From: Zea mays
Taxonomy: Eukaryota; Streptophyta; Magnoliopsida; Poales; Poaceae
Reading direction: 5' to 3'
DNA: 64,000 bases
NCBI RefSeq assembly: GCF_902167145.1
Contig: NC_050100.1
Span: forward strand, 217,862,081 to 217,926,080
Below, piece after piece: positions 35,021-44,850 of this stretch; the first letter of the stretch is position 1, and each line of letters begins with the position of its first letter. The position numbers and the translations under genes were made by a program. The notes beneath the pieces are model-generated. The model was not told the origin of the DNA. It saw only the letters and a list, made by a program, of their open reading frames with translations, and did no database searches.

Positions 35021-35599
35021 TTTTTATTCAACGGGGGCGGGAACAGAAAAGCATTCCCCATTTCCGTTTCAACGGGGACTCGTTAAACTTCCACGTGATG
35101 ATGTTTTCGTGTACTAATTAATAATAAAAATAAATAATTACCTTATCAAGAGATTACTTATTATACAAATGTGTTCATTTTGATGTACACATAATGATTT
35201 CTTACATATGTCAATGTGTATAATTGACAATGTTTTGTATTAATAACAAAGAATGTATGTTCTAATTATAATTTAAGCGGGGGCGGGGATCCCCGTCAGG
35301 GATCTATTTCAGCGGGGAACAGGGATGAGAAAGAAATGTCCCCCACAACGTGCGGAATTTTTTTTGTCGCGAGGATGAGGATGAGGAGCTATTCCTCGAT
35401 GGGGAATTCTTCATTGTCATCCCTAATTTTTACCCCTCACAGCTGATGTGTCACTAGAGATAGCCTAAGGGGAACTCGACCTTTGTTACCTTAGAAAATA
35501 ATTCTTTTTTATATGCAGTTAAAATATTTTAGCGACAAAAATTACCAACAAGTTAGTTTGTATATGAGATTGCGGTCATCCCCAATCTCCATGTTCAGG

Positions 35600-36852
35600 T
35601 GACGGATATCTAGAACATCTAGTCATCGACCCCCTCACCCTTTAGTGCTACGCATTCGATGGCCACACTGTTCCCCCACCTCCTCCCGTCCTAGCACCAG
35701 ATGGACTTTGTGGTGCTCTCGTGAATCCTCCTCTCGACAGGCATGGGTTTCTCTTGAGGTCCAGTTTCTCAGTAATTGGGAGGCTCATACCCTACACCTC
35801 GACATCGTCTTTTGTCTCTTCTCTCAGGGCTCCGTGATCGAAAATTGTTGTCCCATTAAAGGTATGGAAGACTCTATGTGGGAAATTGGTGAGCCTGTCT
35901 CCGACCGCATGCTCATCCTCAACCTTCCACGTTGTCTCAGTTGGCGCTATGACCACCTATAGGCCTTCACCAAGCGCTCTATGGACCTGTTTGGTTTAGC
36001 TTTTTTACCAATTTTTTTGAGAATGTGGCTGTGTGGAGAATCTGAGTATCCTTGGGATTATGTGCAGAGGAAGATGAAGGTATCCATAGGGTTTAGGTTC
36101 TAGAAAGTGATGAATTTCTACTGTTGCAATGACTCGACGAATTATGCGTTTATGTTGATTTTGGATGGTTTTTAACAAATCGATTTTTATAAAAGCTGGC
36201 TGAAAAGCTGAGCGTTTGGCGGTCCACAATAGCTTTTGGTGGCTAGAAGTTGTACAAAGCTGAAACAAACAGGGCCTATGTCATTCCCCTCCATCCATGA
36301 AGTTCGCAACAAGCTTCTTCTTGAGGAGCTCACCTAGATGTTGAGCCCCTCTGGTCCACCACGAACCTCTACGATGTGTACCATGCATGCCCTCCTAGCA
36401 CCCCTACTTCTGCTTGAGCTCCTTGTCCGGCTCCCAGCTCCAGAGGCGGTCGCCGACCCAATAAGGGAGGTCATGGGGCGGTGGCCCTCCTCATGGTCTC
36501 CCTACTAGATGTAGCGGTGTCGTGTGGCCATCCTTCTACAACCCCTAGAGCGGGACCATCTCCATGTGGATAGACTTGACCACAAGTGCTTCCTTGACAT
36601 GACCACCCGAGCCCACTATGGTGTCTGTCCACCTTCAGTGTCCCTCTTCAACACAAGTCGTCATCTCTGACTCTCTGCCTCTCCTTCCTCTCTCGAGGAC
36701 CCCCTTCTTGACCTCTTGGTTCACATGGGGTGGTGACTAGGACCAGTAGTCTCTCACCGGCCATGACAGATTGGGTGGTGGACTCATACGCCTGCTCCCA
36801 CACCACTCTTGACCTCGTCACGTTATCTCAATCTCATCCCCCGCATCCATCT
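35600..36852 (+). pseudogene. Old Copia gag/protease remnant (left part)
   Basis: Degenerate frames recall the gag domain of Copia elements: MWEIGEPVSDRMLILNLPR near 35870-35930, and after the MITE FPSIHEVRNKLLLEELT near 36285-36335. A decayed protease leader reads WVVDSYACSHTTLDLVTLSQ around 36775-36830, where the usual pattern is a D-S-G-A-type active site. Here the active-site Gly is replaced. Many stops. The frame resumes at 49524 beyond the Tat-lineage Gypsy insertion. Confidence 0.65.
35980..36279. mobile_element. 294-bp MITE in the old Copia remnant
   Basis: Element 35983-36276. Termini GGACCTGTTTGGTTTAGCTT and (right end, reverse complement) GGCCCTGTTTGTTTCAGCTT, flanked by TAT on both sides. 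TIR type and short TSD fit a Tourist/PIF-Harbinger-like or related GGSCCTGTTTG MITE. No ORF. Confidence 0.75.
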
Positions 36853-37989
36853 TGTCGGTACCCTGAAACTAGGGTACCCCTTACTACTATGTAAAGACAC
36901 AGAGCCCACGCGGCTATCACTTAGTCGTGTGGTGAAGGTGCTGTGTGTGGGACCAGGCCACGACTCGCCCCAGTCTCAGGCGTCTACTCTGGGTCCACAG
37001 TAGCGCTCAACTCCACCACATGGGTGGGTCCGAAGCCGCCACGTGTCCAGAGAAGGTGATATACTCCAAAGCATCAACAGTAAGTCCAGACCCCACCCCC
37101 CGTATGGGGTCTGGGCCGCCCACAGTGGGGTCCCAAGGTCCTAGGGCAGAACATACACGGGCCTTGAATAGGACCCAGGTGGGGGTCCGGTACCGACACG
37201 TGTCCAGACCTAGTCTGGTGCGGACTTGTTCGCATACACTTCAGCTCCCCGCCCAGGTGGAGACCCGATGCTGCCACGTGGCCTACTGCACGTGACGTAA
37301 GCCAACGGGCGGAGCCTGACGTAGGGCCTCCAGGTTACGTGGCCTCTGCATTTATTGTGGATAAGGCGTGTTGCCTGTCCATTCCACTGATAGGCGATGT
37401 GCCGCCCTGGCATTTAATGAGACTTGTCCATTCCGCTGACAGGCGGCGACCTGTCCATTCCGCTGGCGGTGTGCCTGTCCATTCCATTGGCAGGCAGCAT
37501 GCCCATACTGCCGCGTGCGCTGCGCTCATCATCACTCGTACGTTACCAAGGAAGCTACCATTGCATATCAATACTGCGCGGGCTGCGGACATCATGGCGC
37601 CAGGAGATCGCACAGGCGTTACTTGCATTAGTTACTCCAGGTATTTCTTCCATTATGTCCCTAGGCCCACATGTCGGGGCTCAACATCCTTGTATGTGCC
37701 TCCCTTGAGCTATAAAAGGGAAGGCACACAACGTAACAAGACATGTTCACAACACCCTCAGACTCACACACAAGTTCTCAAGCTCTCAAGCTCAAGAGCT
37801 TAGACACTCAATACAACACATAGTGGAGTAGGGTTTTACGCTCCGACGGCCTGAACCACTCTAAACCCTTGTGTCCTCGCGTGTTCATCCACCAATCCAC
37901 GTAACAGGCAAACCGCTAAGGCGCCTCCTCATCTTAGGATTTAGGGCGGGTGCGTTCCGCCACCCGGCCGGAGAATTTCCTCTCAGACA
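36853..37989 (+). repeat. 5' LTR of Tat-lineage Gypsy (1137 bp)
   Basis: Contains TATAAAA at 37711-37717 (context GAGCTATAAAAGGG), the likely promoter. About 330 bp upstream is a minisatellite-like series of TGTCCATTCC units alternating with GGCAGGCGGC-type sequence (37374-37500). Confidence 0.9.
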
Positions 37990-38049
37990 TTTGGCATGCC
38001 AGGTAGGGGGCTTGGCATTTAGTTTTCGCCTGTTTTCCTGCTTGACACC

Positions 38050-39850
38050 ATGGTCCAGATAGTCGAGCACCATGACTTCGTTCTCGAGGACTTCCTGATG
38101 GAGGAAGAGGCTGCGTCTTCCATGCCACGAGCCTCCAACCGCCCTGCGCCTGGTGCTGTTGCTGTGCGCTCGGCGCAGCAGCACACTCCAGCGCTGACAT
38201 CTAGAGCGTCAAGGGCTACGCCTGGAGCCTTGTCTGCAGCCAGGGAGTTGCTACGCCACCCTCCTAGCTCCACGGCCTCGCCGAGGGCCATGAAGCAGTG
38301 GTGTGACGATGTCGACTGTCTACTCGGTATGGCACATTCTGGCTCAGCCAGGCCTAGGCCTCGGTCATCCCAACATCAACATGAGGCGTCGGCATCGGTG
38401 CGCTCGCCTTCAGTGAGGGCTGTGCCGACTGAGGACCTACGGGCGGAGCTCAACCGGAGGCGTGCGGGAGAGGACGCTCCAGTCTCTCTAGAGAGGCCTG
38501 ATGACCTGCGGGCAGAACTCAACCGCAGGCGTGCGGGCGAGGATGCCCGTGTCTCTCTAGAGAGGGCGCGTGAGCACCGACAGAACATCGAGGGTCGCAA
38601 TCTCGACCTAGACTTCACTGTGGTAGCGCCGCAAACTCCAAGGGATGCCTGAATTCAGGTGGGTGTCCCATTGGCCGGCGTGGGCTGCGCCGCACTGGTG
38701 GATCATCTCCGCGCGGCAACTTGGCCATCCAAGTTCCGGCCACACCTGCTAGAAAAGTACGACGGTACGTCAAATCCGTCGGAATTCTTGCAGGTATACG
38801 TCACCGCCACTACGGCAGTAGGTGGAGACACTGCTATAATGGCAACATACTTCCATGTAGCCTTGTTTGGGCCGGCCCGGACCTGACTCATGAACCTTGC
38901 CCCAGGTTCGATCTACTCCTGGAAAGAGCTCTGTGCGTGGTTCACAGCGAACTTTGCCAGTGCTTATCAGCAACATGGCGTGGAGGCTCACCTCCATGCA
39001 GTGAGGCAGAAACCCAGGGAAACTCTCCGGGCTTTCATCTCCCGCTTCACTAAGGTACGAGACACTATACCTCGTATCTCCGATGCTTCCATCATCACCA
39101 CTTTCCGCTAGGGGGTACGTGATGAGAAGATGCTGGAGAAGTTGGCCACGCATGATGTGGAAACTGTCACCACGCTCTTCGCTCTGGCTGACAAGTGTGC
39201 CAGAGCCGCCGAGGGCCATGCATGGCACTCGGCACCACAAACCGGGGTTGCCAAGCCGGGTGGCCCGGGAGCCGTCACCTAGGACGGCAAAAAGAAAAAG
39301 AAGAAGAATCGTGGCCACGAGAGGCCGCAGACTGCTGCCCCAGTCGTCGCGACTGCAGCTGGGAGCAGGAGCGAGCGCAACAAGCGCCCACGGCCAAAGG
39401 GAGGCAGCAGCGGCTCCTGCCCTATGCACCCCAACAGTCACCACAGCGCCGCGGAGTGCCTCGAGATCATCAAGCTCGCGAAGCGCGTCAGCGAGCAACG
39501 CGAGCAAACCTCCAAGGATGGCTCCCCACCTCGTCGTCGGCCTAGCAAGGAGAGGGCTGACGACGGTGATGTGGCCGTAGGAGAACGGGACCTCGGGTAT
39601 CAGTCACCTGACGGGGTCCTGAAGGACGTCTTCACCGGAGACTCCGACTTCAGTGGTGAGAGCGACCACCACAAGAAGTTGTACGTCATGTACGGCGGGA
39701 GCTGGGAGCTCACCTCCTGCAGAAACGTCAAGTCCCTGCGCCGAGAGGTCCTGTCGGCGACCCCAGGGGTCCCGAAGGCTACTCCACATCAGCGGTGGAG
39801 GAGCACCACTATCTCCTTTGGGGTGTCCGATTGCCCCGACAACATGGCAG
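38050..39850 (+). pseudogene. gag: Gag of Tat-lineage Gypsy, several nonsense codons
   Basis: ATG at 38050 (ACCATGG context), 60 bp after the LTR. The N-terminal part (to 38652) has a tandem duplication of DLRAELNRRRAGEDA. The same frame continues past stops at about 38650, 38884, 39109 and 39281 with the gag core (WPSKFRPHLLEKYDGTSNPS, SWKELCAWFTANFASAYQQ, LRAFISRFTKVRDTIP), a Lys-rich patch and a C-x2-H knuckle-like CPMHPNSHHSAAECLEI. TGG-to-TGA (near 38884) and CAG-to-TAG changes explain several stops. The structural particle protein is not expressible in full. Confidence 0.85.
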
Positions 39851-40540
39851 GGCCGGTATACTACCGCTCATTACCGCCCTTATCATCGCCAACATGCGAC
39901 TGCATCATGTCCTGATCGATGGTGGGGCTGGGCTCAACGTCATCAGCCATGCTGTGTTCAAGCAGCTGCAGATCCTAGGGTCTCGACTGGGACCCTCTCG
40001 CCCATTCTCTAGAGTGGGCCCACAGCCGGTATATCCCCTTGGGAGCATCACCCTCCCGGTGACATTCGGGACCGAGGAAAACTTTCGCACGGAGAACGTC
40101 CAGTTCGATGTCGCGGAGGTTAACCTCCCCTTCAACGCCATCATTGGCAGGCCGACCCGGCACCGGTTCATGGCCATTGCCCATTACGGGTATTTGGTCC
40201 TCAAGATGTCGTCCCTTGCTGGGGTCCTCACCGTGCAGGGCGACCGCGCCGCTGCGGTGACGGCTATCGAAAAGCTGCACGCCCTGGCGGCAGAAGCTGC
40301 TCGCCTGGACGACGGGGGGAAGGACCCCTCGACCTCCAGTACCAAGGCGCCTGCCAAGGTGCCAAAGATGCAACCGTCCGGAGCAGACGGTGGACCCGTC
40401 AAGACCATCCAGGTCAGCGCGGACTCCTCCCAGACCACCCGCATTGCAGGCAATCTGGGGAGAAATAGGAACTCACGCTCATCGCCTTCCTCTAGGCAAA
40501 TGTCGATGTTTTCGCATGGAAACCGTCGCAGATGCCTAGG
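39795..40540 (+). pseudogene. Protease region of Tat-lineage Gypsy pol
   Basis: Frame shifts near 39855 into HHVLIDGGAGLNVISHAVFK, the retropepsin active-site region. It has IDGG where I would expect D-G/S-G/S, within the variation seen in Tat elements. It is followed by LPVTFGTEENFRTENVQFDV and NAIIGRP. Runs to about 40490, where another shift leads to RT. Confidence 0.8.
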
Positions 40541-41398
40541 ATCCCTAGGGAGGTGATTGAGCATCATCTGAAGATCCACCCTGACGCCAAGCCGGTGAGT
40601 CAGAAGCCTCGGAGACAGTCCGTTGAGTGGCAGGACTTCATCCGTGACGAGGTCCGGAAGCTGCTTGATGCTGGCTTCATCGAAGAGGTCCATCACCCTG
40701 TGTGGCTGGCCAACCCAGTCATCGTTCCAAAGGCAAACAGGAAGCTTCGGATGTGCATCGACTACACTAGCCTGAATAAGGCTTGTCCCAAGGACCCATA
40801 TCCACTTCCACGCATAGATCAAATCGTGGACTCTACCTCTGGGTGTGACCTCTTGTCCTTTCTAGATGCGTACTCTGGTTTCCATCAAATCCAGATGTCT
40901 AGGGAAGATAGGAAGCATACCGCTTTTGTAACAGTGGATGGGCTCTACTGCTATGTTGTAATGCCCTACGGTCTGAAGAACGCCTTGCCAACATTTGTAC
41001 GGGCGATGAGTAAGACCTTTGGGGACCTGATTAGGGACAGGGTAGAGATATACGTTGATGACATCATGGTAAAGACTAGGAGGGGGTCAACTCTGGTGGA
41101 AGACCTAACCTTGGTCTTTGACAAGTTGAGGGCGACGCGCATGAAGTTGAACCCGGACAAGTGTGTCTTTGGTGTCTCCGCTGGAAAGTTGCTAGGATTC
41201 CTGGTTTCACACTGGGGCATTGAAGCAAACCCAGAGAAGATCAGGGCGATTGAGGCGATGAGGCCTCCGGTCTGAATCAAGGACGTCCAGAAGCTTACGG
41301 GGTCATTAGCTGCCCTTAGCCACTTCATTTCAAGGCTGGCTGAGAGGGCGCTACCCTTCTTCAAGCTCCTGCGAAAATCCGGTCCATTCTCTTAGACC
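40490..41398 (+). pseudogene. Reverse transcriptase of Tat-lineage Gypsy
   Basis: The open part 40532-41275 holds RT blocks in order: KPRRQSVEWQDFIRDEV, GFIEEVHHPVWLANPVIVPK, RMCIDYTSLNKACPKD, YPLPRIDQIVD, LSFLDAYSGFHQI, FVTVDGLYCYVVMPYGLKNA, the catalytic YVDD (about 41053) and the thumb LNPDKCVFGV. A TGA at 41273-41275 and a TAG near 41394 interrupt the connection to RNase H. The active-site Asp pair is intact, but the polyprotein is not continuous. Confidence 0.92.
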
Positions 41399-42500
41399 GA
41401 AGAGGCAAAACATGCCTTCCAAGAGTTGAAGCAGCACCTTGTGTCCCTGCCGATACTGGTAGCTCCAGAGCCAGGGGAGTCGTTGTATTTATACATCGCG
41501 GCGGCTGCAGAAGCGGTGAGCATGGTGCTGGTCGTCGAAAGGACGCCACAAGAAGGCCAAGAACTTGAGGGCTCAGGACCAGCTACAGGGGGTCCGGGCC
41601 GTTCGGAGGCCGGTCTACTACGTCAGCGAGGTCCTCCATGAGGCAAAGACCAGGTACCTTGAGACGCACAAGCTCCTCTATGCTGTACTTGTTGCATCCA
41701 GAAAGCTGTGCCACTATTTCCAGGCACACAGGGTTATGGTGGTGACCTCCTTTCCGTTAAGGGCCATCCTCCACAACTCTAACGCCACAGGCAACATCGC
41801 CAAGTGGGCCGCGGAGCTCGCTGAGTTTTAGCTGGACTTCCAACCTCACCATGCCGTCAAGAGCCAGGTCCTGGCTAACTTCATCGTGGAGTGGACACCT
41901 CCCCCGAGCGCCCCTAGGGGTCTGGACCCCAATTCGGACCCCACACCTGTGGAGCCCAGGGGTCCGGTCTTCACCGAGCCCCACTGGACGATCTTCTTCG
42001 ACGGATCCGCCCGTCAGCAAGTTGGTGGGGTTGGGGTGGTCCTCATCGACCCAAGCGGAGATCAAGTGAAGTACATGGTGCACCTTGAGTTCAAGGCCAC
42101 CAACAATATGGCAGAGTACGAAGCATTGATCTTCGGCTTGACGGCCGCCCTATCCCTGGGGATCCGCCAGCTCCTCATGAAGGGGGACTCCTAGCTGACC
42201 ATCAAGCAAGTCCGCAGGGAATATAGCTGCAACGAGCCTAGGCTCGCAGCTTACCTCCTCCACGTAAGGAAGCTGGAGAAGTACTTCACTGCCCTGGAAC
42301 TACAACATGTTCCTCGGGCTGACAACTCGGCGGTAGATGAACTCTCCAGGAGGGCATCAACTTGGGCACCCGTGCCCAAGGGCATCTTCGAAAGACGGCT
42401 GCTAAGACCCACCGGCCAGCCTGCCGAACTGGGTGAAAGGGGCGATACTAGCACCTCGAAGCTAGCGGTCCCGGTGGCGTTACATCTGTAGAACCCACCA
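41399..42500 (+). pseudogene. RNase H and second (archaeal-type) RNase H of Tat-lineage Gypsy
   Basis: 41426-41830 holds a decayed Gypsy RNase H ([38 protein letters not shown]). A shift near 41565 and TAG near 41829 break it. 41886-42194 carries the additional RNase H (WTIFFDGSARQQVGGVGVVL, NNMAEYEALIFGL), followed by TAG at 42192 in LMKGDS-stop-LTIKQV. A dual RNase H is a hallmark of the Tat lineage. Confidence 0.85.
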
Positions 42501-42506
42501 AAGTTT

Positions 42507-43777
42507 GTGTGTGCAACAGGGGGTCCTGCCTACCCCTTAGTGCCACAACCAGTATCTCAGAGTGGTCCCGATGCATGGATCTCCGAGATCCAGGACTACC
42601 TGAAGGAAAACATCCTTCCTGAAGATCATGTATCCGCAGAGCGCATAGTGCGGTTGGCTAAGCGATACGCGGTGGTGGAAGGGGATCTCTACCGCCGTGG
42701 CGCCAATGGCATTCTCATGCGGTGCATTACCCAGGAGGAGGGTCGTGAGTTGCTCATGAAGATCCATGGAGGAGAGTGCAGAAGTCATTCCTCATCCCGC
42801 ACGCTGGTCGGTAAGGCCTTCCGGTATGGCTTTTACTGGCTGACCGCCCTCCAGGATGCATCTGAGATGGTAAGGTCCTGCAAGGCGTGTCAATTCCATG
42901 CAAAGCAGATACACACATCAGCTCAGGCTCTGTAGATGATTCTGCCCTCCTGGTCATTCGCCGTATGGGGGGTGGATATCCTAGGACCATTCCCCAGGGC
43001 CATCGGCGGGTACCGGTACCTCTTCGTCACCATCGACAAGTTAACAAAGTGGCCAGAGGCCACCCCTGTGGTCAACATCAGCCAGGGTGCTGCTGTTGCT
43101 TTCCTCAGGTCAATTGTCTGTAGATTTGGGGTCCCAAGTCGTGTCATTACAGACAACGGGACCCAGTTTACAAGTCGGCTCTTTCAGGAGTATTGCGAGG
43201 GCATCGGCACCCAGCTCTGCTTTGTGTCTATGGCTCATCCAAGGAGCAACGGCCAGGCGGAGAGGGCAAACGCAGATATCCTCAGGGGACTCAAGACACG
43301 CACCTACGACTGCTTGAAAAAGCATGGTGCAAATTGGGTCAACGAGCTTCCGTCCGTGCTGTGGGGGAACCAGACCACACCTAGCCGAGCTACCGGGGAG
43401 ACCCCGTTCTTCCTGGTCTACGGGGCCGAAGCCTGCCTTCCCCCGGAAATCATTATGGGCTCCCCACGGGTCTAGGCTTTCGATGAATGTATGCAGGAGC
43501 AGCTACGATGTGAGGACGTGGACTTCATCGACGAGCGCAGATGGCGAGCGGCGATCCGAAATGCACGGTACAACCAAGCGCTCAGGCGTACCACCAACGG
43601 TTCATGCATAGTAGGGAGCTCAGGGTTAGGGACCTGGTCCTAAGGCGAGTACTGAACCGAGAAGGGCTCCACAAACTCTCCCCTAGCTGGGAAGGACCCT
43701 TCAAGGTGACAGAAATATGCCGACCCGGGTGTGTCCGCCTTGCTACAACTAAAGGAGAGCCTCTTCCCAATCCCTGA
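42507..43777 (+). pseudogene. Integrase of Tat-lineage Gypsy
   Basis: N-terminal zinc region near 42770-42900 (HGGECRSHSSSRTLVGKAFR; SCKACQFHAKQ). TAG at 42933-42935, then the catalytic core: WGVDILGPFPRAIGG (first Asp), VITDNGTQFTS (second Asp), HPRSNGQAERAN (Glu). TAG at 43473-43475 and a frame change lead to a C-terminal LSPSWEGPFKVTE (43541-43777), the GPF/Y module. No chromodomain, as expected for Tat. Confidence 0.9.
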
Positions 43778-43779
43778 AA

Positions 43780-44850
43780 CATAGAGCATCTCTGTAAGTT
43801 TTACCCATGAAAACAAACCTGGGGACCCGATTTTCTTCCTTTGTAACTAGGTAGCGCATATATGTATGTCAACCCGGTGAGGTCCGCCCTCATAAACCCG
43901 GTCTGTTGGCCTACACTCATGAATATCAAGTTATAAAGAAAAGATTCACCCCTAGATTTGTTTTTGTGATGTTTTTAGTCTGGTTTAATTTACGAGCATT
44001 AAATTTTTATCTAACCCACCCATACAGTTCCCACCCTTGCTGGTATAATGACATCCGAATTGAGTAGCTAGGCTTGCAGTTTGGGACCCCTCGGTAGGGG
44101 GGGGTCCGGCAGCCTAGGGGCCAGTTCTAGAGAACGGGTACTTGTCTCCTAGGGTGGTCAGGAGCCGTGTAGCTGCTTAGCTTGGTTCCGTACCCTAAGC
44201 CTGCACGCTCCACCACTCTATGACGGGTATCCAAGTATTTGGAGCTATAGTCCTGTGGGTCTGGCAACCTGGGATCCGGTTCTAAAGAATGGACACTTGT
44301 CTCCTGGGTGGTCCGGAGCTATGTAGTCGCTTAGCCTGGTCCTGTACCCTAAGCCTACACGCTCCACCACTCTGCGATGGGTGTCCTAGTATTTGGAGCT
44401 GTGATCCAAGGGGGTTCGGGCATATGGCTTGGCTTCCCAGGCTAAGTCCTGCAGGTCCTGTTGCATGAGTCAAAGGATGGTAGATACCAGACGATAGGTT
44501 CTATGGGTGTGCTGCTAACACTTCCTAGCCAAAACTATGTACAGATCCAGGTCCTAGCCGAGACTACCTCCTCGGGGTCGGGTCACCAACTAATTTTCCC
44601 TTAGGAATACTGGCATCCAGCCTCGACACATCGAGCCTACATCCCAGGGGGCCAAATACCAGGGAGGAGTTGGTAACGTCACACACAGCGAGGACAAATA
44701 GCATACAGATAAGTGCTAATACTGCTTGATAAATAGTACTCAAAAGTATCTTACAAAGCCAGAAACTATTACGAGCCGCTATCTAGCGGAACCCTTGCCC
44801 TGTTTCTGCAGATCTAGCTACTCATCATCAGCAGGATCCCGCTAGAAGCG
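43780..44850 (+). other. Noncoding spacer of Tat-lineage Gypsy with a ~158-bp tandem duplication
   Basis: No coding signal. Two diverged copies begin about 44118 and 44276, with landmarks AGTTCTAGAGAACGGGTACT versus GGTTCTAAAGAATGGACACT, then CTGTACCCTAAGCCTACACG-like sequence, and each ends in AGTATTTGGAGCT. It lies between the sense pol genes and the 3' end of the antisense gene. Confidence 0.75.

Larger units (their letters stand above)
33701..35433. mobile_element. hAT-type non-autonomous element, 8-bp TSD, with nested Helitron-like insertion
   Basis: Element 33709-35425, flanked by ATTTTTAC on both sides (33701-33708 and 35426-35433). Termini: left TAGAGATGATAATGGG, right (reverse complement) TAGGGATGACAATGAAG. 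The end regions are rich in GGGGCGGGGATCCCC-like and GGGGATGATGAAG-like sequence. No transposase ORF. The middle (from somewhere near 33845 to 35019) has unrelated composition and ends in a Helitron-like 3' terminus. Confidence 0.78.

Noticed and set aside
38019..38291. Minus-strand open frames opposite Tat gag
   Set aside because: Shadow of GC-rich gag coding on the plus strand; gag motifs are unmistakable on plus. The real antisense gene is further downstream (44850-47840).
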